NCBI GenBank assembly: GCA_039519185.1
Contig: CM076848.1
Span: forward strand, 188,726,628 to 188,790,627
DNA: 64,000 bases
Origin: Astragalus membranaceus
Lineage: Eukaryota; Streptophyta; Magnoliopsida; Fabales; Fabaceae
Direction of reading: 5' to 3'
Part shown: positions 45,029 to 55,388 of the stretch, piece after piece
Layout of the letters: each line of letters starts with the position of its first letter
How positions within the stretch are numbered: the first letter of the stretch is position 1
Made by a program: the position numbers and the translations under genes
Notes under the pieces: generated by a model
Told to the model about the DNA's origin: nothing
Databases searched by the model: none
What the model saw: the letters and a program-made list of their open reading frames with translations, nothing else

Positions 45029-48000
45029 CTCCTATTATTTGCCTTTCCCAAACAAAACCATAGTTTGGATGCAAATTAACTGAAGCAAATACATTATCAG
45101 CAGGAATGTATGCCTCATTAGAAGATGAACATGGCGCAATGTTCGCCAATTTTTTCTCAAAATTTTCCTTGGTAATGTGATTTACATCAGCACGAAAATA
45201 ACTTTGGTCTGCTTCAATGTATTCGACAAGACCATCTTCTCTCCACATCACTAGTTTTTGATGTACTGTTGAAGGCACAGCGCCGACTCCATGTATCCAC
45301 TCTCTCCCAAGCAACATATTAAAGTTTGCTTTGGAAGCAATTACTAGGAACAGAGTGGTCCTCTTGATAGTTCCAACAATCAATTCCACTTCGATGGCTC
45401 CAAGAGAGTAGCCAGTTTTGCCTTCGTAATTACTTAAGACAATATTGTGTGGCTTGAGGTCAGTGATGGATATGCCTATCTTCTTCATAAGTACTTCAGG
45501 AATAAGATTCACAGCAGCACCTCCATCAACTAACACCTTGTTGATGCCAATACCATTAACCTTAGCTTGAATATATAAAGGCTTCAGGTGATTCTGCATA
45601 CTCGTATCTGGCCTCTCGAAAGTAGCCATCTGATCTTCGACACAGCCGTCATTCATCACATAGTAACACATGGGTTTGTGACAAGCCATATCTTCAGTGA
45701 AATCTTCTTCTTCACTGTTAGGCACGGTTATGACATCATACTCCAGAGGCAATATTGACACCACGTTGCAGACGACGTCAAAATCATCATCAGAATCATC
45801 AAAACCAGAGCCTACGTCCTCATCAAAATCAGATTGAGGTTCTTTCCCTTTATATGTCGAAGGTGGAGGGCAGATTCTTTCAAGTGCAGGCCTTCTAGGT
45901 TTTTCCATCAAGGCATCCTTGCCTTTTGCCTTATTTACCCCACTTGTAGGCTTAGCCACATCAGCACTGGTATTTGCTTCAACCTTAGAAGCCACCTTCT
46001 TATCACCCACCTGGACTTTGATTCCAAAGTGACTAGGAACCTTGTTCACGTCTAAAGAAGCTTTTTTCTTCTGGTTTCTCTGAAAACGACGCCATTGGGT
46101 TTTAGTCATGGGATTCTTACCTTTATAATTATTCCAATAATTATACTTGCTGGAATCACCTTGATGGACAACTTGAGCGTTTGCATTGTTGTGAACCCAT
46201 TTTCCAACAGGGGAGTTCATTTGTGGAACGAAGGATTTACCAAACAGTCTTATGGATCCTTTCTTTCCTGGCTCTCGGCTTGTCGAAGGCTTAGTCGAAG
46301 CATTAGCCTTGCTAGATGAAGGCTTAGTCGTAACATTAGCCTTGTAACCAGGGAGCTCAGTGTTGCCAAAATCAAAAGATGGCCTATTGTCAAGCCATTT
46401 CCTCTTTCGATGTTCCTGATCCTGGTACCCTTCAACAGCTTTGGCTGCTTCTTTGTCGAAAACAGCACTGCACCTAGGACATAACATGACTTCAGAGTTA
46501 TTCCATTTACATCTGTTGAGGAAATCTATCAATTCCTCTTCAGCTTTTGGGAACACAGCATGTAGCTTCCCATCATATTCTTTCAAGGTTATCTCTTGTT
46601 TTTTCCCTTCAGCATATATAAAACCTTCCAATTTCTTGGTGGAGGATTTAAGTTTCTTTGGAGGATCTTTCATTTCAGCATCTACCATGTTTACACTTGT
46701 TTCAAACGGTTCTGTATACATAGCTTCAGCTTTGGGTAAAGGGTCATCTACAACTTGCATTTGAGTTTTCATCTTTCTATCTTCAAATTTTAGTCTCCCT
46801 TCTTCGATTGCTTTTTGCACAAGATCCCTGAAAAGCACACAACGGTCAGTGTTATGTCCCAAAAAATTATGGAACTTACAATAACCCTTTTTCTTTCTCT
46901 GGTCAAGAGTTGGTACTCTTAAGCCATTAGGTACCAATATCTGACCATCTTTCACCAACAAATCAAATATTTCATCACATTTAGTAACATCAAAAGTATA
47001 TGTTTTAGGCACAAATTTGTCATTTTTTGGCTCAATAGGATTTTTCCCATTAGCAGGCCTTAGTACTTTACAAGTATAAGGAGGACCAGGCTTGAGTTCA
47101 GCCACATCTATCTCCTCTCTTTCGATATCACTAAGTGTGGTGTCGAATTCCTCTTCGACGTAGGCTACTTTTTCTTTTTTATGAAACCTAGTTGACGTAG
47201 ATTTTTCTTCTTTAAGCCTTTCTACCTGTCGAACTCTGTCAGCTAATTGGGCCATATCCCTTAAATGAGATGTGTCCAATTTTTTCCTGATTGAATAATC
47301 AAAGCCACCAGCAGCCATTTCAACAAGTTCATGTTCAGGCACTTGTGTGAAACAACGAGCCTTCAGTAGCCTAAATCTATTCAAATAGTCATCAACAGTT
47401 TCAGGCATTTTACGCTGAACACTGGCCAATTCTTTGAGGGTGATCTTAGACTGACCCATGTAAAACTGCGCATGAAACGCTTTTTCTAATTGCCCCCATG
47501 TGAAAACAGAACCAGGGGGTAATGTAGTAAACCAAGTAAAAGCATTTTTTGTTAAAGAATTTGGGAAATATTTCATCTTCAAATTCTCATTTTGGGCTAT
47601 ATCCCCAGACTCAGTCAAAAACCGAGCAATATGTTCGACAGTAGATTCTTTTGTGTCACCACCAAACTTAGTATACTTAGGAACTTTCCAGCCCCTTGGC
47701 AACTCAGTTTGCAACACATATTCACACAATGGTGATATGAAATTTGGCCTATGTAAGCCTACATTAACGCCATTTTGTGTCAATATAGTTTCTACTAAAG
47801 TGGCTATGTTATCTTGAGCGCCAACATTATTTTGTTGCACTTGTCGAACAACTTCATCAGCATTCTGATTTCGATTTACCAGAACAACTTCAGGGACATG
47901 ATTTGCCATTCCCTGTCGTTCACCTACATTGACTGGGACTTCGACTGGAATTGTTCTTTGGGTATGAACAGGTAATCCATTATTTACTGTATTAGGGACC

Positions 48001-48608
48001 TGCCTATTACTAGTATTTGGAGCCCCAAAGAAATCTGCAATTCGACCCATTTGTTTTGCTAACATTTGGTAACTAGTATCAGTATTTTGAATCAATGGAT
48101 TAAAAACTGTACCAATTTGTTGGGTTAACATATTAACCATATCATGATTGCTCTCATCAACTTGTTGTCGTAAGGCAAACAAGGATTCATTGGTTAATGC
48201 CGTAGGATTTCGACCCATTACACTTTCAGAAGAAACATGTAGGGGAGACATAGTCGAAATATGTGGCATTCCAGTAGGCATGCCATATGATCCAGAAGGA
48301 AATGCAGGAAAACTTACATTATGAAAATGTGGATTTAAACCGCTTCCTATTGCCATATAAGGACTATGAAGTCCCATATGTAACGGCAAAGACGTAGGCA
48401 TAGATGCCATGTTTGACTGCGTTGATCCAACGTTAGTCATTGATACTGAAGGAACGGTTGTTGATGATGATGGGGATATTGTTCCTACAACCACCCCTGC
48501 ATTTACGTTTGCAGAGTCTACTATTGTTCCCTGTTCTTGTGGAACCACAGGATTAGAGCTAGACGCATTATTAGTATGACGAACCATTTTTCCACTTCTT
48601 AAGTGCAT
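44988..48608 (-). CDS. gypsy-2 gag-protease (1206 aa)
   Basis: Starts MHLRSGKMVRHTNN at 48608, 73 bp inside the 5' LTR edge. A Ser/Thr/Asn-rich N-terminus precedes a retrotransposon gag domain at about 310-480 (KYTKFGGDTKESTVEH, WGQLEKAFHAQFY, ETVDDYLNRFRLLKARC). A zinc-binding-like CKFHNFLGHNTDRC lies near 576. The aspartic protease is C-terminal, with LVDGGAAVNLIP (D1028) and LLGREWIHG. The DGG form replaces the copia-type D[ST]G and is usual in this gypsy group. The frame is unbroken and slightly overlaps pol. Confidence 0.93.
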   Translation of the reverse strand: MHLRSGKMVRHTNNASSSNPVVPQEQGTIVDSANVNAGVVVGTISPSSSTTVPSVSMTNVGSTQSNMASMPTSLPLHMGLHSPYMAIGSGLNPHFHNVSFPAFPSGSYGMPTGMPHISTMSPLHVSSESVMGRNPTALTNESLFALRQQVDESNHDMVNMLTQQIGTVFNPLIQNTDTSYQMLAKQMGRIADFFGAPNTSNRQVPNTVNNGLPVHTQRTIPVEVPVNVGERQGMANHVPEVVLVNRNQNADEVVRQVQQNNVGAQDNIATLVETILTQNGVNVGLHRPNFISPLCEYVLQTELPRGWKVPKYTKFGGDTKESTVEHIARFLTESGDIAQNENLKMKYFPNSLTKNAFTWFTTLPPGSVFTWGQLEKAFHAQFYMGQSKITLKELASVQRKMPETVDDYLNRFRLLKARCFTQVPEHELVEMAAGGFDYSIRKKLDTSHLRDMAQLADRVRQVERLKEEKSTSTRFHKKEKVAYVEEEFDTTLSDIEREEIDVAELKPGPPYTCKVLRPANGKNPIEPKNDKFVPKTYTFDVTKCDEIFDLLVKDGQILVPNGLRVPTLDQRKKKGYCKFHNFLGHNTDRCVLFRDLVQKAIEEGRLKFEDRKMKTQMQVVDDPLPKAEAMYTEPFETSVNMVDAEMKDPPKKLKSSTKKLEGFIYAEGKKQEITLKEYDGKLHAVFPKAEEELIDFLNRCKWNNSEVMLCPRCSAVFDKEAAKAVEGYQDQEHRKRKWLDNRPSFDFGNTELPGYKANVTTKPSSSKANASTKPSTSREPGKKGSIRLFGKSFVPQMNSPVGKWVHNNANAQVVHQGDSSKYNYWNNYKGKNPMTKTQWRRFQRNQKKKASLDVNKVPSHFGIKVQVGDKKVASKVEANTSADVAKPTSGVNKAKGKDALMEKPRRPALERICPPPSTYKGKEPQSDFDEDVGSGFDDSDDDFDVVCNVVSILPLEYDVITVPNSEEEDFTEDMACHKPMCYYVMNDGCVEDQMATFERPDTSMQNHLKPLYIQAKVNGIGINKVLVDGGAAVNLIPEVLMKKIGISITDLKPHNIVLSNYEGKTGYSLGAIEVELIVGTIKRTTLFLVIASKANFNMLLGREWIHGVGAVPSTVHQKLVMWREDGLVEYIEADQSYFRADVNHITKENFEKKLANIAPCSSSNEAYIPADNVFASVNLHPNYGFVWERQIIGDATAQPEGWYSDS

Positions 48609-48663
48609 GCAAATACAAACACATCAAAGAACATAGAAAAATTATGTTTAAAGGCAAACTGTC

Positions 48664-48681
48664 CCACCGGGCGTGCCAATT
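48664..48681 (-). other. gypsy-2 primer-binding site
   Basis: On the minus strand tggcacgcccggtggg follows the 5' LTR after a short aat spacer. It begins TGG as expected for pairing with a tRNA CCA end. The cognate tRNA is not identified. Confidence 0.6.
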
Positions 48682-49050
48682 TGTTTGCTGGTGTTTTTAG
48701 CAAACAATCACTGGTTTTATTAGAAAGGTTTTGTGAGATTAAACCAGAAATCTCTAAAGCAATTGCCTTTAAACACCACACTTTGTCAACAAATATATTT
48801 TAAAAGGGAGACAATTCACCATGAAGATTGAAATAAAAGTAAAAGAAGTGATAAAATGGAACGCAGAAATGTTAAATGACTTGTATTGAAAACAATAAAT
48901 TGCATTGAATGTAAGGAGAGTGGTGTACAAATTCACATACGTTGTACAAGAATTCTTTTGCTCTGTTTTCGCTGTGACTTGGAAGTTAGAGTTTCAGAAT
49001 TGTGTGTTTGGTATAATAATTTGCCACCTTGATTTCTACGTAAAAACCAC

Positions 49051-49058
49051 TATTTATA
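49051..49058 (-). promoter_or_regulatory. TATA box in the gypsy-2 5' LTR
   Basis: tataaata on the minus strand (tattta ta on plus). The matching site in the 3' LTR is 37316-37323. ACGT-core motifs lie just upstream in element orientation. Confidence 0.5.
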
Positions 49059-49093
49059 CAGAAAACAATGACTGAAATGTAAACTGCTATGGA

Positions 49094-49160
49094 CACGTGG
49101 CCACGTCTCATTAACCAATGAAGGATTTCATGCCACGTCTGACGCCATAACTGCCCACGT
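49094..49160 (-). promoter_or_regulatory. Cluster of ACGT-core (G-box/ABRE-like) sites in gypsy-2 U3
   Basis: cacgtggc at 49094-49101 begins a run that also includes ccacgtctc, gccacgtctg and gcccacgttg, so four ACGT cores fall within about 70 bp, starting about 36 bp upstream of the TATA box. ACGT cores bind plant bZIP and bHLH factors. Activity is not shown. Confidence 0.45.
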
Positions 49161-49411
49161 TGTATTAACCGTAGTCTTGGAATTCGACACAACTGTCTGC
49201 CAATAACTGCTTGACGAAATCTTGAATACACTGTCTTGTCGAAAACTTTGTCCTGTCGAAATGGTGAAGACCTCTTCTGTCGAAAACATGCTGAGATGAC
49301 ATACATGTCATTTATTCTCTTTGAAGGCATTATGAATGTTCTTTAATGAAAAGTCAAACCTTATTAAATAACCACTCAGAAGTCTTGTCGAAATTCTAGG
49401 CTAACACCCGT

Positions 49412-49556
49412 TAACTGGTGTTTGATCATGAGTACTCCCAATATCTGCCAAAAACCTTCTAATGTTTGAACGTGAAGCCGACAAACGTGGTTCCGATGCT
49501 TGTTTTTTCATAGAATCTGTGGGCCATAAAAGTGTAGGTATGTTGCCACTTACAAT
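49412..49556 (-). pseudogene. Unidentified exon, 5' part (split by gypsy-2)
   Basis: The minus-strand reading LLWPTDSMKKQASEPRLSAS leads into NIRRFLADIGSTHDQTPVNG and joins 36887-36946 beyond gypsy-2. It belongs with the AT-hook exon at 49638. Family not recognised. Confidence 0.45.
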
Positions 49557-49637
49557 ACTTATTTAATCATAAAATGTCCTACACTATTTATTATATGAAA
49601 TGAAAATGCAACAAATTGAGTATTTGTTGTACCTGAA

Positions 49638-49714
49638 TGATCACTTGTCGGTGTCTTCTTTGGTCGGCCGCGTGGCCTTCGGTTACTTTCTGGTATTATC
49701 AAACCACAGGGTAT
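49638..49714 (-). pseudogene. AT-hook-encoding exon fragment
   Basis: The minus-strand frame includes ESNRRPRGRPKKTPTSDHS, with the RPRGRPKK core of an AT-hook DNA-binding motif, and ends at a donor-like gtacaac. The acceptor is uncertain (an accag lies in the middle of the frame). Probably part of the Helitron-associated gene. Confidence 0.45.
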
Positions 49715-49781
49715 TATCATTGTATAATTATTAAATGTATTAAACAATGTATTATGTAGCGAGAGAAGGTTCAGAAATTAC

Positions 49782-49835
49782 CTTGTTTAATCTCAGCGAG
49801 AGGGACACATGACTGTGCGTTAGCGTTTTCGTCAC
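49782..49835 (-). pseudogene. Small upstream exon of the same unidentified gene
   Basis: A 54-nt segment between ctgcag and gtaatttc on the minus strand reads DENANAQSCVPLAEIKQ. Good splice signals and the neighbouring exons are the only support. Confidence 0.35.
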
Positions 49836-49959
49836 CTGCAGATCCGTAAATTCAGTATTAGTTGTCCCATACATATATTATGACTTGAATATGGAAAACT
49901 GAAAAATTATGTAGAAACACTTTACATGGAAATCTGAAAATTTCGCTAGTATGTATAAG

Positions 49960-51072
49960 CAAGGTTTTAAATTGCGGTTGCGGCTGCGGTTGCGGTTGCG
50001 GGTGTTGCGGATGCGGCTATTGCGGTCGCTGCGATGCGTATTGCGGCTAATACCGTGTGAATTAATTTCAAATTTGCACCAAACTTAAAAAAAGTCCATA
50101 ATTATCATAATTCTTCTTATTTAATACCTTACATCATGCTTAAGAGTAAAATAAGGTTATTATAAGACAAATTGGTTATTAACAATTTTTTGGGACAAAT
50201 TAATCTTTTACATCTTCCAGAGAGGGATAAATTAGCTCCTAGTATTGGATAAGCTTTGTCCCTGTTGGAGTATACCATTGTTAGACTTAGTTCAATTCTT
50301 GGAAATGACATCCACTAATTAAATGTTTATAAAGAATATCCAAATTGCTATGAGGGTTGGATTCAATGGATTGTAAAAAAAGAACGAAAGAGATGGCAAC
50401 AAAGTGTGCTTTTTGAGAAGTGTGAAAATCTAATAGGGAATAAAAATATTAAATGATCTTCAATTATAAAAAACGAAAAAACATGTGGTGTCTTTTACCT
50501 TCTCTCCCATAGTCTCGAGAACCTTCCATAACTCTCCTTTCGTTTTTCTTAACAATACCAACACTTTCATCTCATCTTTCATTTCCCTCTAAATACTCAA
50601 CACTGTCATCTTTCATTCCTCCTCCCTCATCTTCACCCACTCATCTCCAGCGCATTCCCTACCCATTCCCTTTCTTATTTCTACAACTCCTACAAACAAA
50701 GACATGCAAAATTTGAAAACACGGGATAATGTTGCAAAACAGATGATGCAAACTTAACAAAAATTGCTTCAAAGATCAGATCTTCAAGCTGCTTCTGCTT
50801 TCTCATCTTTAAGCGCTTTGTAGATTCCCTGTTTTACAACATCCTCTTCCACTTTTCTTTTCTAAAGTAATGTTGAATGGAGTGAAGTTGTAGTCGATTG
50901 CGGTCATTTGCCGGCAAAATGCGGTGTTGTTGCGGTCTTAATGCGGTTCTGTTGCGGTATTTTCGGTGATTTCAAATCGCAGTGCAATTGCGGCAAGATG
51001 TCGTAGCGGTGCCTACCGCAACCGCAATGTTGCGGCCCCAACAGGTGTTGCGGTCCGCAATTTGAAACCCTG
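49960..51072. mobile_element. hAT-like element D with GCGG-rich ends
   Basis: 1113 bp with inverted ends caaggttttaaattgcgg (left) and, as reverse complement, cagggtttcaaattgcgg (right). Iterated gcggttgcgg motifs lie inside both ends. The flanking 8-mers tgtataag and ttaataag agree at six positions, an eroded target duplication. No transposase. A host-like AT-rich core (about 50100-50900) is not identified. Confidence 0.68.
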
Positions 51073-51131
51073 TTAATAAGCACTTCTCATATATTATGAC
51101 TTGAACAATGTTTAAAACACTGGTGGAAAAA

Positions 51132-51700
51132 AGACATTTAGCGTCGGTTAAATTGGACATTTAGCGTCGGTTATCGCCCGACGCTAAATCGACCGATGCT
51201 AAATGTCATACATTTAGCATCGGTTATTTAACCGACGCTATATGTCACTTTTAGCATCGGGTTCTCAGATAACCGATGCTAAATGTCACATTAAAAACCA
51301 TTTCAAAGGTCTAAAAATGACATTTAGCGTCGGGTGTTTCAAACAACCGATGCTAAATGTCCATCAGTGAGACATTTAGCGTCGGTTGTTTCAAACAACC
51401 GACGCTAAATGTCTCACTGATGGACATTTAGCATCGGTTGTTTGAAACAACCGATGCTAAATGTCTCACTGATGGACATTTAGCATCGGTTGTTTGCAAC
51501 AACCGACGCTAAATGTCTCACTGATGGACTTTTAGCATCGGTTGTTTAGCATCGGTTGTTTCAAACAACCGACGCTAAATGTCTCACTGATGGACATTTA
51601 GCATCGGTTGTTTCAAACAACCGATGCTAAATGTCTCTAAACGTCATTAAAAATGACATTTAGCATCGGTTATTCAAACAACCGATGCTAAATGTCATTT
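51132..51700. repeat. CACTA subterminal hairpin repeat array
   Basis: About ten palindromic units place acatttagcrtcggtt opposite aaccgaygctaaatgt with a few bases of loop, so the 12-bp core occurs about 20 times in alternating orientation. In En/Spm elements such subterminal motifs bind the TnpA-type protein. Confidence 0.85.
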
Positions 51701-51720
51701 TACACATTTTAGTTTCCTTC

Positions 51721-52140
51721 GTTTTTGATCATACCGTTACTATTCACGTTAAAAGAAAACCTGCAGATTACACAAAACCAGCTTCACATTTCTAATACCT
51801 CAGTGCAGTTCTAAACCTGGAGATTGCATCACAGACATACACAAAACCAGCTTCACATTTCTAATACCTCATTTTACACAAAACCAGCTCACATACAGTT
51901 CTAATACAATATGCAGTCACAATTCTAATACATTACACAAAACCAGCTTCACATTTCATCTAGTACAATTCTAATACCTCAGTGTTTACATTAACAGAAG
52001 ACCAGACCATATAAAAAATTTGTTCACATTTCATCTAAACTAGAAATAGAAATAGAAAACCAGACCAAATAAAAAATTTGTTCACAATTCTAATACTATC
52101 AATTCACAAAGACTAGAAATAGAGAATAAATTGAACAAGT
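51721..52140. repeat. Degenerate repeats downstream of the CACTA Ulp1-type gene
   Basis: acacaaaaccagcttcacat and ttctaatacctc recur about four times with variation, probably in the 3' UTR. No coding. Confidence 0.5.
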
Positions 52141-52478
52141 TTAAACAATGCTAAACAATGTATCTTTTTGCTCCGTACGAATCTTCATATAGAATTCTGC
52201 CCAAAGCTGACGAACCTTAAGAAGCTCCTCTTCGTTGTATGCCTTTGAGTCATCAAATACCTACAAGTTTAAAAATTACTCAAAAAATTATATTCAATCA
52301 TTCTATAATTCTAAATAGATGTGTAAAGTATAATTTTAACCAAAAATTTATACCTGCTCCCAATTATCAACAACACTAGCATTCACAATGGTCAGCATAA
52401 AGTTCATCACATAATATCCACAATGAAAACCATTCCGTTGTGTTGGCATCTACACACAAATGAACTAACAAAGTTAAC

Positions 52479-52540
<62 letters not shown>

Positions 52541-54773
52541 GAATTCACTCCAAATTAAATCAACTCCATATTTTAAATTACTTACTTTAGGGTACAACCA
52601 CGTGGGGGCAGATGTAGAATAACCTTTGACAGCTCTAATAACATAATGTAAAAGTATTTATAAAATTTCAACCCAACTTAAGTTCAAATACTATAATCTA
52701 AACCAAGATAAAAAATACAAACTTACTTGCTAAACATTTCTTTGATTGTTTTGTTTGGTTTGCGGCATAAGGAACACATCCAAACCACAGTATTTTGAGA
52801 TGGGATTAAGACAACTAGTTGCCAATGTCCGCTGCAACATCGATAAACTTAAAATTAAGCAACACACAAAGAAATGCATGTTACACACAATAAACTCAGA
52901 ATGACACAAGAAAATCAGAATCAGAAGACTAACATGCATTTCACCATTCACCAACAAAACAACTAGTAATCAAAACAAGGAACTATGTTGCTGTTACCTA
53001 TGGCAAAATGGAGCAATATATACTCCCTTATTGGTGGTCATCAATTTGTCTTGAAGGTTTTGAAGGACAACATTCATGGGTATATCCTTCACGTTAAGCT
53101 TGTAAGGACACACAAATCCATATAAGTCATCAATACCTCTTTCAACACATTGACGATGCAAATATCTAGTGGCAAGTAAGAAAAACTATCAGATCGATTA
53201 ATATATGTAAAATGTGAGAAATTTATATAATGGAATAGACTTTACTACTTACGTGCACTATATGGCCAAATGGCTCAATTCAAGCCACTCTTCACCAGAA
53301 ATCATGTCCGTGATCTCTTTGAAGGAGACAAAGCACTCATGATCTTCATGCTGCAACCATATCCTAGCATGTCTCTTATCAGCATACCCTGTCACAAGCA
53401 TCTCTTTCATCCAATCGATATTGGCCTCCTCCTCCACATGAGATGGTGAGTAGCTAGCCTTAGATCCAACCGTTGTCATGGGAGAGGGAACCTGAACACC
53501 CGCATTTTGAATTCCTCCACATGAGATGGTGTGCTGAATAATTAAAACATACATATAAATTAAGTTAGTATTTATGAATTGATTCAAATAATAAAACAAA
53601 TCTAGTAATATAAACATATACCTCTGCCAACGCTTTGCGAACTCGGTCTTGCACCATCACTTCCACATCCTCCATAATTTCTTTATCAACTCCGCTTTGT
53701 CAACTTGTGAGCTACTCGAGGCAAAACGTGCCACACCTCCAAAGTATCTCTTTATCCCGACACCTTTTCCAGCTCCCCGAACACGACCGGGATGCTCAGG
53801 TGTTCCAATGGCAACAGTCAAAATATCATTCTTTCCTTGAGGAACGAAAGATCCTTGGCTACTCATAACCGCAAGTTCATCCTGCAACAAAAGCATGTTC
53901 ACATGTTACAATTTAACAAATTAAACAAAACATACTAAGTTCCACAGCTTCCACACAACATTTTACTTACAATCTTAGATCCAACTGATGCTGACGACTC
54001 GGATACATAAGATCCAGACTTGCTTTTGCGGCCAGCCTTCCACAGCTCATGACGCTCTGGAGATGTAGGCTCCACCTCCAAATCAGGATCACCAGACTCC
54101 TCCTGGATTTTTTTGATTTGTTCTTCTTTCAAAGCCTTCTTCAACTTTTTATAACCACCTGGCCCCATTGTGTGGTTATATTTATTATTTTTTTGAATAT
54201 TCTTGGCAGCTTCTCTCTTAGCCTGTTACAAAGGACAAACACCACCATATTTACAACATATCGTTAATGTTTAAGAAACTAAAATAGTTATAGTTAAAAC
54301 AATACCACAAACTCCTCAGTAATGCGACTGTTATAAAATGCGGCCCATGTCTCGAGAGATATGTTGTTGTACTTGTGACATGGATTTTTTTGACCATCTG
54401 TATCCCCACTACCAAAGACATATATTCTGGTGAGAGTTGTCTTGAACTGTCTCCAACAAAGATTGATATGAGACATCCAAGTCTTCTTGAATTCATTACT
54501 CTCGGGAACATCAAATGTTAGCAGTACATCATCCCAAGCAATCTTTTTTGTCTCGTCATCAACATCACTCCACTTCATTGGCAATATGCTTATCTTTGTT
54601 CGTGCAACCACCCCTAAATAGGTCTTGAATTTGTTAGCATACGGACCAATAAGATCTCCTTTACTATCAATATCCACTCTGAATTTTTGACCATCTGGGC
54701 ACCTAGAAGTGAACTTTTTTAATGATGTTGGACGTCTGGTATTCTTTTTTGGAGGATCACTGAAATCATCCAT
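52141..54773 (-). pseudogene. CACTA gene: Transposase_24 region joined to an Ulp1-type (C48) protease
   Basis: Minus-strand exons run from 54773 (MDDFSDPPKKNTRRP) through a Transposase_24-like region (54306-54773, FKTYLGVVARTKISIL) and a charged linker (53971-54222) to a protease part in five exons: to 53255, 52998-53165, 52727-52831, 52586-52634, 52354-52449 and 52141-52260 (the first completing the linker). Phases agree across all these junctions. The protease has the catalytic His in GHWQLVVLIP and Cys in QRNGFHCGYYVMNF. The usual Asp of LDSL is replaced (WMCSL). A frameshift near 53690 and a TAG at 53258-53260, where TGG is expected, break it. The domain may act on SUMO-like substrates or may be catalytically altered. 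Confidence 0.8.
52482..52536. repeat. (TA)n microsatellite in an intron of the Ulp1-type gene
   Basis: About 54 bp of TA dinucleotide between exons 52354-52449 and 52586-52634. Confidence 0.95.
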
Positions 54774-55388
54774 GATAGCTGTTTAAACAAAGGAAACAAA
54801 TTATATCAGTCATATACTAAAACCAATATGAGCTTGATACCAATAAGAGAAGTAAACAACACATATCAATCTATGCTATGATTAAGAATTGGTATAACAG
54901 AATTGGTTGCTGAAAAGAGCATGAGAGAGGGAAAACGTAACAGAAAATACTTCCCTTTCTATAAAGTATCAAATTTGGGAATGATTGGGCATTGAATAAG
55001 TATGATGGCTATTCTCTTCACTTGGTTGCTACTGCAGATTCTTCTTCTCCTAGTATTTTCATTTCAATATTGTAATTGTTTGCTTTCTACAAATTGGCTT
55101 CTGCCATCATTGTATTCACTTAGTACTTAGTGACAAATCAAGTTGAATACAGAATTTATCCCCAAATTTAGTATATAGTTTGATTGAATTAGTTACAACA
55201 TACAATATCTCTTTCTCCCCCCTTTAATCAAATAAAAAAAGAATAATACCAACAGAAAATAAGTAGGTTAGATACAACTTGATACCAAACAAAATCTATC
55301 ACATGCTCAAAAGGAAATAATAGAAACAAACCATCATTGTTACTAAGTTCAAAATTACAATTTCATAGGTTTAAAAAAAAAAACAAAT
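54774..55388. other. Intergenic region between the two CACTA genes
   Basis: No gene was recognised. It would hold the 3' flank of TNP2 and the promoter of the Transposase_24/Ulp1 gene, both transcribed leftward. Confidence 0.5.

Larger units (their letters stand above)
36947..49406 (-). mobile_element. Intact Ty3/gypsy element of the Tat type with an antisense gene (gypsy-2)
   Basis: This 12,460-bp element has 725-bp LTRs (36947-37671 and 48682-49406) that look identical base for base, and a 5-bp duplication cccgt (36942-36946 and 49407-49411). On the minus strand the order is 5' LTR, PBS, gag-protease, RT-RNase H-integrase, a 3' region, PPT and 3' LTR. Integrase follows RT, which defines Ty3/gypsy. 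The MHLRSGK gag start, DGG protease, second RNase H-like domain and large size suggest the Tat lineage (Ogre/Retand relatives). The 3' region holds a complete plus-strand gene for a PMD protein. Confidence 0.95.
48682..49406 (-). repeat. gypsy-2 5' LTR (element orientation minus)
   Basis: 725 bp, indistinguishable by eye from 36947-37671. Confidence 0.95.
33818..49835 (-). mobile_element. Internally deleted Helitron on the minus strand (5' end not located)
   Basis: Read on the minus strand, the 3' end at 33818 is CTGG preceded by a perfect 8-bp hairpin (33830-33837 with 33841-33848, loop gcc). Upstream on the same strand lie the C-terminus of a PIF1-like Helitron helicase (36033-36402) and exon-like pieces up to 49835. 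The Rep nuclease and most of the helicase are absent. A SINE, a small TIR element and gypsy-2 are inserted within it. The 5' TC end was not found, so the upper limit given is the last exon assigned. Confidence 0.5.

Noticed and set aside
51132..51700. Regularly spaced palindromes resembling a CRISPR array
   Set aside because: The units alternate orientation, the spacers are hairpin loops and the context is a plant CACTA terminus, so they are subterminal transposase-binding repeats.
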